A stretch of DNA of 10,327 nucleotides from Thalassospiraceae bacterium (GTDB lineage Bacteria; Pseudomonadota; Alphaproteobacteria; Rhodospirillales; Magnetovibrionaceae), in assembly GCA_030638205.1 (NCBI GenBank), contig DAOWFB010000010.1:1-10327 (forward strand), written 5' to 3'. A program made the position numbers and the translations under genes. This document shows positions 1-6,620 of this stretch, piece after piece. The first letter of the stretch is position 1; every line of letters starts with the position of its first letter. Under the pieces are notes generated by a model. That model worked only from the letters and a program-made list of their open reading frames with translations. It did no database searches and was not told the DNA's origin.

Positions 1-495
1 GACCTTGCCGACGAAGACGCAAAGGCCGAAATGGATTGGGTGGTAAGGCTCGTCACCTCTGTCCGTGCGTTGCGCGCCGAAATGAATGTACCACCAAAAG
101 CAATGCTAACGCTTTATTTCAAAGACGCATCGGCTGATACAATTTCCCGACTTGGAAACAACCGCGATCTTATTCACCGTATGGCCCGCATCGAAGAAAG
201 CGGAGCCTTGAGCGGTGAAATTGAAAAAGGTTCGGTCTCCGGCGTGATTGATGAGGCAACGATTATTTTGCCATTGGCCGGTGCCATTGATGTGGGGGCG
301 GAACGCGCACGGCTTGAAAAAGAAATTGGCAAGCTTGACGCAGAGATAGCCAAGTTTGAACAACGTCTCGCCAACAAGGGCTTCACCGACAAGGCACCTA
401 AAAAAGTGGTGGATGAATTGCAAGTCAAGCTGGCGGAAGCAAAAGCTGAAAGCGAAAAGCTGAATGAGGCCGTCACCAGATTGGCTGATTTGTAG
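1..495 (+). CDS. valS: Valyl-tRNA synthetase, C-terminal part (5' end outside window)
   Basis: ValRS charges tRNA-Val with valine in the cytoplasm. Only the last 164 residues are visible: the frame is open from base 1 and ends at TAG 493-495. The visible part begins in the end of the anticodon-binding helical domain, with the family-typical stretch RALRAEMNVPPKA, and continues into a charged helical tail rich in Glu, Lys, Ala and Leu (roughly the last 65 residues). This tail matches the C-terminal coiled-coil arm that binds the tRNA in ValRS. Catalytic motifs (HIGH, KMSKS) lie upstream of the window. The gene converges on the DinB-family gene with only 11 nt between stop codons, and no hairpin terminator is visible there. 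An ATG at 31 is internal, not the start. Identification rests on the NVPP motif plus the coiled coil; confidence is high. Confidence 0.93.
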   Translation, partial: DLADEDAKAEMDWVVRLVTSVRALRAEMNVPPKAMLTLYFKDASADTISRLGNNRDLIHRMARIEESGALSGEIEKGSVSGVIDEATIILPLAGAIDVGAERARLEKEIGKLDAEIAKFEQRLANKGFTDKAPKKVVDELQVKLAEAKAESEKLNEAVTRLADL

Positions 496-506
496 ACTTG
501 GCCGAC

Positions 507-1028
507 TTATAAATCTTCTTCGATTTCACGCAGATAAAAAATAACGTCCAGCGACGGTATGTCTTTTATGCCAGCTTGGCTCAACATGCAGTGAACCTGC
601 CCGCGGTGGTGGGTATGATGATTGAAAAGCGTCAACAGAATATGACGCGCAGGCGAAACGTGCTTTTCCCCACCTTTTAGCATCCGGTAATAAACCTCGC
701 GATCCAGCCCACCGTCCATGCCGGCGGTCATGCGGCCAACAAGACGAATTATGTGCTCGTCCATTATTTCGCGATCTTTTGTTAGGCCAGCTAAATCTTC
801 GTGCAGTATTTGATCCAGGCCCTTTATGCCGTGGTATTCACCCATTATCCGACTGCTCCACAGCCTGTCGATAACCAGAATATGGTTTAGGGTTGCGTGG
901 ATTGATCCAAAAAATGAGCCCATATCCTTGCGGTAGGCATCATCGGATAATTCCGCCACGGCGGCAAAAATTCTTCGGTTTGCCCACCGATTATAATTTG
1001 CTAGAATCTGTAATTCGTCTGCGCCCAT
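507..1028 (-). CDS. DinB-family putative metal-dependent protein
   Basis: This is a four-helix-bundle DinB/YfiT-like protein. The family binds a divalent metal with three histidines; some members are thiol transferases or hydrolases, many have no known function, and I cannot assign a substrate. From the preferred start it has 173 residues, close to the usual size. The N-terminal YNRWANRR block, the TLNHILVIDRLW helix and the C-terminal NHHTHHRGQ block are all classic. Likely metal ligands are H49, H137 and H141. An upstream in-frame ATG at 1092-1094 would add 22 residues. I prefer the ATG at 1026-1028 because homologous proteins begin only a few residues before the YNRWAN block, and because the longer start leaves only 39 nt to the divergent DUF302 gene. 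Neither start has a clear Shine-Dalgarno. The gene converges on valS. Confidence 0.88.
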   Translation of the reverse strand: MGADELQILANYNRWANRRIFAAVAELSDDAYRKDMGSFFGSIHATLNHILVIDRLWSSRIMGEYHGIKGLDQILHEDLAGLTKDREIMDEHIIRLVGRMTAGMDGGLDREVYYRMLKGGEKHVSPARHILLTLFNHHTHHRGQVHCMLSQAGIKDIPSLDVIFYLREIEEDL

Positions 1029-1133
1029 AAAGACAAGATTAGCAGCGTGGGGCCATATCAGTAAAGGCTTGCTTTTTTGTCTTAGTAGACCCATTTATTG
1101 CCCAAACTTCATACAATCAAAGGATTTACTTAA

Positions 1134-1520
1134 ATGAGCTATCATTTCACCACTACCGTAGATATGGAATTTGACGCGGCAATCGAACACACCACCGCCG
1201 CCCTAAAGGAAAAGGGATTTGGGGTGCTAACTACAATTGATGTGCAAAAGGCCATGAAGGAAAAGATAGACAAGGATATCAACCCTTATACTATTCTTGG
1301 CTCCTGCAACCCGTCATATGCCTACAAGGCCATTCAGGCTGAAAACAAAATCGGCACCATGCTGCCTTGTAACGTGGTCGTGCAACAGACAGCCGATGGC
1401 AAAATCGAAGTTTCTGCCGTGGATCCAGCCGCTTCCATGATGGCCATAGAAAACCCTGATTTGGGTGCAATTGCGGGCGAAGTTCGCAATATGCTGAAAG
1501 AAGTAATAGCCAGCCTATAA
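1134..1520 (+). CDS. DUF302 family protein
   Basis: This is a small (128-residue) single-domain protein of the DUF302 family, whose biochemical role is not established. The signature is clear: an N-terminal strand and helix (about residues 3-30), a central ILGSCNPSYAYKAI block, then IGTMLPCNVVVQ, and a VDPAASM segment near the end. The two Cys residues in the CNP and LPCN motifs are family-typical. There is no signal peptide or membrane segment, so a cytoplasmic location is likely. The start is supported by AAGGA at 1120-1124, nine bases upstream of the ATG. It is divergent from the DinB-family gene and followed by a strong intrinsic terminator, so it probably forms a single-gene transcript. 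The family assignment is solid; the function is unknown. Confidence 0.92.
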   Translation: MSYHFTTTVDMEFDAAIEHTTAALKEKGFGVLTTIDVQKAMKEKIDKDINPYTILGSCNPSYAYKAIQAENKIGTMLPCNVVVQQTADGKIEVSAVDPAASMMAIENPDLGAIAGEVRNMLKEVIASL

Positions 1521-1553
1521 ACCTAAGAAATCAGGCTAAACTTAAGTTAAAAC

Positions 1554-1610
1554 GCGGCTAATATTGGGTACTTATTTGTATTTGGGCCCGATATTGGCCG
1601 CATTTTTTTT
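1554..1610 (+). terminator. Intrinsic (Rho-independent) terminator after DUF302 gene
   Basis: The arm at 1554-1568 (GCGGCTAATATTGGG) pairs with 1587-1601 (CCCGATATTGGCCGC) over all 15 positions, two of them G-U. The loop is 18 nt. One A and eight consecutive T residues (1603-1610) follow. It begins 33 nt after the DUF302 stop and separates that gene from the helicase transcript. Confidence 0.88.
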
Positions 1611-1736
1611 GGCTCATATTTTGATATGTACTAAAGTATTTAAAAATGGCGGTTTACGCGGGTCATGGTGCTATGTACAACACAGCCAACAAGGCCACCC
1701 ACAGGCCCGTCTATCACCCATTGCAGAGAGAATAAG

Positions 1737-3737
1737 ATGACAGGAATAGAAGGGATAATCCCGCCACTAAGCAAAGCTCTTGCCAAGCGTGGTTATGAAA
1801 CGTTGACCCCCGTGCAGTCAGATATGCTGGTCCCCGAGATGGAGGGTGCCGATGCGCTTGTTTCTGCCCAAACTGGTTCGGGCAAGACGGTAGCCTTTGG
1901 TATTGCGCTGGCGCCAACGCTTTTAGATGGGGCTGAACGCTTCCCTAAGACAAAGACCCCCGTAGCATTGGCCATTGCCCCAACCCGTGAACTTGCATTG
2001 CAGGTCAAGCGCGAACTGGAATGGCTATATGAATATACCGGGGCAATCGTTGTGTCATGCGTTGGTGGCATGGATATGCGCGATGAACGTCGCAACCTAG
2101 CACGTGGTGCACATATTGTTGTTGGAACGCCCGGTCGACTGCGCGACCATATTGAGCGCGGTTCGTTTGATACGTCGGGTCTAAAGGGTGTGGTGCTGGA
2201 TGAAGCAGATGAAATGCTTGATCTCGGCTTTCGTGATGACCTTGAATATATTCTTGATTCTACGCCAAAGGACCGTCGAACATTAATGTTTTCGGCAACC
2301 GTGCCTAAATCAATTGGAACGCTGGCTAAGCGTTATCAGAAAAATGCAATTCGTATTGCCACCGCATCAGATAGCAAACAACATCTTGATATTGAATACC
2401 GCGCATTAACCGTTGCCCCCAATGACCGGGATAATGCAATCATCAACCTGCTAAGGTATTTTGATGCTAAAAGCGCGATTGTGTTTTGCGCAACGAGGGC
2501 TACCGTTAACCACATGACCGCACGTTTTACCAACCGTGGTTTTTCGGTGGTTGCACTTTCAGGTGAATTAAGCCAAGCCCAGCGCAGCCATGCATTGCAG
2601 GCCATGCGTGATGGTCGGGCGCGGGTTTGCATCGCCACGGATGTTGCCGCACGCGGAATTGATTTGCCAAATCTTGAGTTGGTAATTCACGCAGACATTC
2701 CTAAAAACCGTGAAGGTTTATTGCACAGAAGCGGGCGTACGGGCCGCGCTGGGCGCAAGGGTGTTAGTGTGCTTATTGTTCCCCACACATGGCGCAAGCG
2801 TACCGAACGGCTATTAAGTAACGCAAACATTGACGCAACATGGGCCAAGCCGCCATCGGTTGATGATATTGCAAAGCGTGACCGCGAACGAATTTTTGAA
2901 GACCCTACTTTAAGCAACCCATTAAACGATGATGAAAAAGCATTTACCAATGAATTGCTAACTCGTTACAGCGCAGAACAAATTGCCGGCGCATTTATGC
3001 GCCTGCACGCCAAAGAACAGCCCGCAGCCGAAGAACTGTTGGATAGTGGGCCCGCAGAAAGCAAGAGCAGGCAGCGCGGCGACAGCAAACAACAACGTGA
3101 TGATTTTAAAGATAGCGTGTGGATATCGCTTTCGGTTGGGCATAAACACAACGCCGAGCCACGCTGGATATTGCCCATGCTTTGCCGGGCCGGGCGTATA
3201 ACCAAGCGTGATATTGGCGCAATAAAAATTCAACAAGAAGAAACCCATGTGGAGCTTACCTCCAAGTGCGTAGATAAATTCCTTGAGGCACTTGGCCCAT
3301 CACGTAAAATGGAAAAAACCATTTCCGTTGATCGCCTAAAAGGCACCCCGAAACCATCGGGTGAAAAGCAGTTTGATAAGCGCGAAAAACGCGACAAGAC
3401 TTCTTTTGACAAGCCTTCTTTTGATAAGAAAAAAAGATCGTTTGCGGATAAAAAATCAGAAAAACCAAAAACAAAATTCTTTAAAAAATCCGATGAGCAA
3501 GACATAGCCGATACCCCAACAGAAAATAAGCCATGGGAAAAGAAGGCAAAAAAATTCAAACCGGGCCAAGGCAAAGGCAAGGGCCCCGGAAAAGGTAAGG
3601 TCAAGAAATCTCGCAAAGAAAGAACCGCAGCCAAAGCAGGCGGCAAGCCCGATAACGCTAAGAAGGCTGGTGCAAAACCCAAAAGCAGGGCTAAACTATC
3701 CCTACCGGGCTCTAGCCCATTAAAGCGCAAAAAGTAA
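1737..3737 (+). CDS. DEAD-box ATP-dependent RNA helicase with DbpA-type RNA-binding domain
   Basis: This cytoplasmic ATP-dependent RNA helicase of 666 residues resembles the DeaD/CsdA and DbpA group, which act in ribosome assembly and cold-adapted RNA remodelling. All core motifs are present: Q motif (TPVQ, 24-27), Walker A AQTGSGKT (44-51), PTREL (82-86), TPGR (131-134), DEAD (155-158), SAT (186-188), ATDVAARGID (300-309) and HRSGRTGRAGR (330-340). A DbpA-like RNA-binding domain spans about 457-518 (VWISLSVG, then RDIGAIKI). After about residue 525 the tail is very rich in Lys and Gly and probably disordered. The ATG at 1737 is preferred over the in-frame ATG at 1665: AGAGAG at 1725-1730 is well placed, and the extra 24 residues do not look like helicase sequence. 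ilvD follows after 26 nt, suggesting co-transcription. The AT-rich leader has only a weak promoter candidate (TTGATA at 1621). Which paralogue this is (deaD, dbpA, other) is not decided. Confidence 0.95.
   Translation: MTGIEGIIPPLSKALAKRGYETLTPVQSDMLVPEMEGADALVSAQTGSGKTVAFGIALAPTLLDGAERFPKTKTPVALAIAPTRELALQVKRELEWLYEYTGAIVVSCVGGMDMRDERRNLARGAHIVVGTPGRLRDHIERGSFDTSGLKGVVLDEADEMLDLGFRDDLEYILDSTPKDRRTLMFSATVPKSIGTLAKRYQKNAIRIATASDSKQHLDIEYRALTVAPNDRDNAIINLLRYFDAKSAIVFCATRATVNHMTARFTNRGFSVVALSGELSQAQRSHALQAMRDGRARVCIATDVAARGIDLPNLELVIHADIPKNREGLLHRSGRTGRAGRKGVSVLIVPHTWRKRTERLLSNANIDATWAKPPSVDDIAKRDRERIFEDPTLSNPLNDDEKAFTNELLTRYSAEQIAGAFMRLHAKEQPAAEELLDSGPAESKSRQRGDSKQQRDDFKDSVWISLSVGHKHNAEPRWILPMLCRAGRITKRDIGAIKIQQEETHVELTSKCVDKFLEALGPSRKMEKTISVDRLKGTPKPSGEKQFDKREKRDKTSFDKPSFDKKKRSFADKKSEKPKTKFFKKSDEQDIADTPTENKPWEKKAKKFKPGQGKGKGPGKGKVKKSRKERTAAKAGGKPDNAKKAGAKPKSRAKLSLPGSSPLKRKK
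3400..3429 (+). repeat. Two-copy 15-bp tandem repeat inside helicase tail
   Basis: CTTCTTTTGACAAGC (3400-3414) is followed directly by CTTCTTTTGATAAGA (3415-3429), identical at 13 of 15 positions. In frame it encodes two SFDK units (residues 556-564). A third, diverged FDK unit lies slightly upstream (QFDK, near 3371). It looks like slippage-driven growth of the low-complexity basic tail. Confidence 0.8.
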
Positions 3738-3763
3738 TAAAAATAATTCAAGGATAAGTCTGC

Positions 3764-5626
3764 ATGCCTGAATATAAATCACGAACCTCCACCCACGGCC
3801 GTAACATGGCTGGTGCTCGCGGTTTGTGGCGCGCAACCGGAATGGGTGACGATGATTTTGGCAAACCGATAATTGCCATTGCCAATTCATTTACCCAGTT
3901 TGTTCCGGGCCACGTCCATCTAAAAGACATGGGGCAAATGGTGGCGCGTGAGATCGAGGCAGCGGGCGCGGTAGCCAAAGAATTCAACACCATTGCGGTT
4001 GATGACGGTATCGCCATGGGCCATGACGGCATGCTTTATTCATTGCCTTCGCGCGAAATAATTGCAGACAGCGTTGAATACATGGTCAACGCCCATTGTG
4101 CCGATGCGCTGGTTTGTATTTCAAACTGCGACAAAATAACTCCGGGTATGATGATGGCCGCTATGCGCCTTAATATCCCAACCGTTTTTGTTTCCGGTGG
4201 CCCAATGGAAGCCGGCAAAATGGTGATTGATGGCGAAGAGCAATCGGTTGATTTAATCGATGCCATGGTTAAAGCGGCAGATCCAAAAATATCCGATGAA
4301 ATGGCAATGGAATACGAACGTTCAAGCTGCCCGACATGTGGGTCGTGCTCAGGCATGTTTACCGCCAATTCCATGAACTGCTTGGCCGAAGGCATGGGGC
4401 TTGCGCTTCCCGGAAACGGATCGTTGCTTGCAACGCACGAATTTAGAAGAGAATTATTCCTTCGTGCCGGACGTACAATTGTTGAAGCAACCAAACGCTA
4501 TTATGAAGACAATGATGAAAGCGTTCTTCCGCGCAACCTCGGCGGAAGGACTGCGTTTGAAAATGCAATGACGTTAGATATTGCCATGGGCGGTTCCACC
4601 AATACGGTTTTGCACATTCTGGCCATTGCCGGGGAAGCTGAAATTGATTTTAATTTAGGCGACATTGACCGCCTTAGCCGCAAGGTGCCAAACCTTTGCA
4701 AGGTTTCGCCATCAACACCGCTATATCACATGGAAGACGTTCACCGTGCCGGTGGTATTTACGGAATTTTGGCCGAACTTGACCGGGTTGGGTTAATTGA
4801 TCGCTCGGTTGCGACGGTTGGCGATAAAACTTTGGGGCACGCCATAGACAAATGGGATGTTATCTCATCAAACGATAGCGAGGTTGAAACTTTTTATCGT
4901 GCCGCCCCCGGTGGGGTGCCGACCCAAGTTGCCTTTAGCCAGAACAAACAATATCCCAGCCTTGATACGGATCGTGAAAAAGGGTGCATTCGTAATGTGG
5001 CCCACGCCTATTCAACCGATGGCGGGTTGGCGGTGCTATATGGCAATATCGCCGAAAAAGGCTGCATAGTTAAAACAGCAGGGGTTGATGCATCCATACT
5101 TAAATTCAGCGGCCCGGCCCGCATATGCGAAAGCCAGGACGAGGCAGTGGAAAAAATTCTCGGCGGGGTTATTAAATCGGGTGATGTTGTTTTGGTTCGC
5201 TACGAAGGGCCAAAGGGTGGCCCCGGTATGCAAGAAATGCTTTATCCCACCAGTTATATAAAATCCATGGGGCTGGAGACTGAATGCGCACTTTTAACCG
5301 ATGGGCGTTTTTCCGGTGGCTCATCCGGGCTTTCTCTCGGTCATGTTTCACCCGAAGCGGCCGAAGGTGGGGCCATTGGGTTGGTTGAAGAAGGCGACAC
5401 AATTATTATCGATATTCCGGGCCGTTCTATTAGCGTTGATGTTTCCGATGATGAACTTGCCAAACGTCGCAGCGAAATGGATGCAAAGGGCGTAACAAAG
5501 GCATGGAAGCCAGTTAAAGACCGTCCGCGCAAGGTTACGGCGGCACTCAGGGCCTATGCGGCACTGGCAACCAGCGCCGACCGTGGTGCGATGCGCGACG
5601 TATCGCAGGTTGAACACAAACAGTAA
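3764..5626 (+). CDS. ilvD: Dihydroxy-acid dehydratase (branched-chain amino acid biosynthesis)
   Basis: IlvD dehydrates 2,3-dihydroxy-isovalerate and 2,3-dihydroxy-3-methylvalerate to the 2-keto acids that become valine, leucine and isoleucine, using an Fe-S cluster and Mg2+ in the cytoplasm. The 620 residues are full length and resemble the E. coli enzyme closely along the whole chain. Visible signatures are VDDGIAMGHDGM (79-90), CISNCDKITPGM with C122, CPTCGSCSGMFTANSMNC (189-206) with C195, AMGGSTNTVLH, and GRFSGGSSGLSLGHVSPEA near the C terminus. At residue 49 the sequence has Gly (FVPGHVHL) where the oxygen-stable [2Fe-2S] subclass has Cys; with E. coli-type similarity this suggests an oxygen-labile [4Fe-4S] enzyme. 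AAGGA at 3750-3754 supports the ATG. It follows the helicase by 26 nt, and no convincing terminator follows the stop. Confidence 0.97.
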   Translation: MPEYKSRTSTHGRNMAGARGLWRATGMGDDDFGKPIIAIANSFTQFVPGHVHLKDMGQMVAREIEAAGAVAKEFNTIAVDDGIAMGHDGMLYSLPSREIIADSVEYMVNAHCADALVCISNCDKITPGMMMAAMRLNIPTVFVSGGPMEAGKMVIDGEEQSVDLIDAMVKAADPKISDEMAMEYERSSCPTCGSCSGMFTANSMNCLAEGMGLALPGNGSLLATHEFRRELFLRAGRTIVEATKRYYEDNDESVLPRNLGGRTAFENAMTLDIAMGGSTNTVLHILAIAGEAEIDFNLGDIDRLSRKVPNLCKVSPSTPLYHMEDVHRAGGIYGILAELDRVGLIDRSVATVGDKTLGHAIDKWDVISSNDSEVETFYRAAPGGVPTQVAFSQNKQYPSLDTDREKGCIRNVAHAYSTDGGLAVLYGNIAEKGCIVKTAGVDASILKFSGPARICESQDEAVEKILGGVIKSGDVVLVRYEGPKGGPGMQEMLYPTSYIKSMGLETECALLTDGRFSGGSSGLSLGHVSPEAAEGGAIGLVEEGDTIIIDIPGRSISVDVSDDELAKRRSEMDAKGVTKAWKPVKDRPRKVTAALRAYAALATSADRGAMRDVSQVEHKQ

Positions 5627-5707
5627 ATATCCCCGTATCCTTTATAGTCCATATGCATGATATTTTTTATTATCCGTCATGCTAGAAGTGCGAACCGTAA
5701 GGGCATG

Positions 5708-5737
5708 TAATGCAACACTCTTTTGATTGCTGCATTA
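5708..5737. promoter_or_regulatory. Imperfect inverted repeat upstream of hemerythrin-receiver gene
   Basis: TAATGCAACA (5708-5717) and TGCTGCATTA (5728-5737) are inverted copies with one mismatch in ten, separated by 10 nt, so the half-site centres lie about two helical turns apart. It sits in the 149-nt gap between ilvD and the hemerythrin-receiver gene. The symmetry is seen directly; a role as operator is inferred, and I recognise no regulator consensus. Confidence 0.4.
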
Positions 5738-5742
5738 AATAC

Positions 5743-5759
5743 ATAAGTTAAAAACTTAT
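5743..5759. promoter_or_regulatory. Perfect 7-bp palindrome (ATAAGTT-AAA-AACTTAT)
   Basis: ATAAGTTAAAAACTTAT has perfect 7-bp arms around a 3-nt centre. It ends 3 nt before the AGGGA ribosome-binding site of the hemerythrin-receiver gene. At this place it could be a repressor operator or a weak AT-rich hairpin. AT-rich palindromes of this size also arise by chance. Confidence 0.4.
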
Positions 5760-5762
5760 TCT

Positions 5763-5767
5763 AGGGA
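5763..5767 (+). promoter_or_regulatory. Ribosome-binding site deciding a TTG start
   Basis: AGGGA lies 8 nt before the TTG at 5776. The next in-frame ATG (5800) would delete W5, which is conserved at the start of the hemerythrin domain, so this site plus TTG is the best translation start. Confidence 0.65.
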
Positions 5768-5775
5768 TATGTGGT

Positions 5776-6615
5776 TTGTTAGTAGAATGGTCAAAAAATA
5801 TGGAGATTGGTGTGCCTTTTGTGGACGCCGATCACAAGGTTCTAATAAATCTTCTAAATCAGGTGGATGACTGTATCGCCGAACAAGAAGAATCAACCGT
5901 TCTCAGTAGTGTTTTAGAATCACTTATAGCCTACACAGAATATCACTTTGCCCGTGAAGAAAAACTGATGGAGCTTGTTGGTTTTTCAGGCTTTGATGAA
6001 CATAAAGCACTCCATGAAAAACTTTTTCACAAAGTTCGATCTATTCATCACAGCTTTGAAGCCGACCGTGAAAGTGTGAGTCTAGAAGATGTGGGTAGTT
6101 TTTTACAAAGCTGGCTGACCCAACACATTCTTGGCGAAGATGTAAAATACCGTGATGTCTGTATCAATAATAAAGATGCCGCAAAAGAAGCTGGCTTAGT
6201 GCCATTCATCAGTTCCAAAGATGGCAACATTCCATTTAATGAGTGGGGTTTACTTCGTGTTTTGCTGGTGGATGATAACCCTAATTTTTGCAAATTTATC
6301 AGTACAATTTTAAAAGCGGTTGGTATTTCAAATATTGAGGTAACTGGATCAGCAGAAAATGGTCTTGCGCTATTATCGCGCCGTCCGGCTGATGTGGTTT
6401 TGTGTGACTGGATTATGGATGAGATGACCGGAACTGAATTTGCCGCAAAGATAGAAGAAATGGGTTTGCCTTCAAAGGTGATAATGATGACCGGTTATTC
6501 CATCGACGAGCTTAAGAGCAAGTCATCGGAAACCAACATAAGCTCTTATCTAGAAAAGCCTATTAATGCTCACGATTTGCTAGATACAATTACCCGCACT
6601 GCATTTAACGATTAA
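5776..6615 (+). CDS. Bacteriohemerythrin-receiver domain fusion protein
   Basis: This 279-residue protein has two domains. Residues 1 to about 125 form a bacteriohemerythrin with the whole di-iron ligand set: H20, H57, E61, H76, H80, H117 and D122. The motifs are WSKNMEIG, DADHK, HFAREE, HKALH and HILGED. Such a site binds O2 reversibly and can sense O2 or redox state. After a linker (about 126-158), residues 161-279 form a response-regulator receiver domain with the acidic pair D166/D167, phospho-acceptor D211, T239 and K261, so it should be phosphorylatable. There is no DNA-binding or enzymatic output domain, no signal peptide and no membrane segment. Translation most likely starts at TTG (5776). 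No histidine kinase lies nearby, so the partner is elsewhere. It converges on exoIII with 5 nt between stop codons. Domain calls are firm; the signalling role is inferred. Confidence 0.93.
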   Translation: MLVEWSKNMEIGVPFVDADHKVLINLLNQVDDCIAEQEESTVLSSVLESLIAYTEYHFAREEKLMELVGFSGFDEHKALHEKLFHKVRSIHHSFEADRESVSLEDVGSFLQSWLTQHILGEDVKYRDVCINNKDAAKEAGLVPFISSKDGNIPFNEWGLLRVLLVDDNPNFCKFISTILKAVGISNIEVTGSAENGLALLSRRPADVVLCDWIMDEMTGTEFAAKIEEMGLPSKVIMMTGYSIDELKSKSSETNISSYLEKPINAHDLLDTITRTAFND

Positions 6616-6620
6616 TTTTT

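Noticed and set aside
106..476. Minus-strand open frames opposite valS
   Set aside because: Low-complexity antisense translations of the ValRS coiled coil with no motif or ribosome-binding site.
1665..1736. Extended N terminus of the helicase from the ATG at 1665
   Set aside because: The 24 extra residues do not resemble helicase sequence, and the ATG at 1737 has a better placed ribosome-binding site.
3230..3751. Minus-strand 173-residue open frame opposite the helicase tail and ilvD start
   Set aside because: Its Leu/Phe/Pro/Ser-rich composition is the reverse complement of the Lys/Gly-rich tail codons, and it has no recognisable domain; it is a shadow frame.
5655..5682. GCATGA / TCATGC inverted repeat after ilvD as a terminator
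   Set aside because: Only 6 bp with a 16-nt loop, and the T run is inside the loop, not after the stem.
5701..5713. Sigma-54-like GG...GC element upstream of the hemerythrin-receiver gene
   Set aside because: The GG and GC are 8 or 9 nt apart instead of 10, and flanking bases do not match.
5735..5751. CtrA-type TTAA...TTAA box
   Set aside because: The spacer is 9 nt rather than the required 7.
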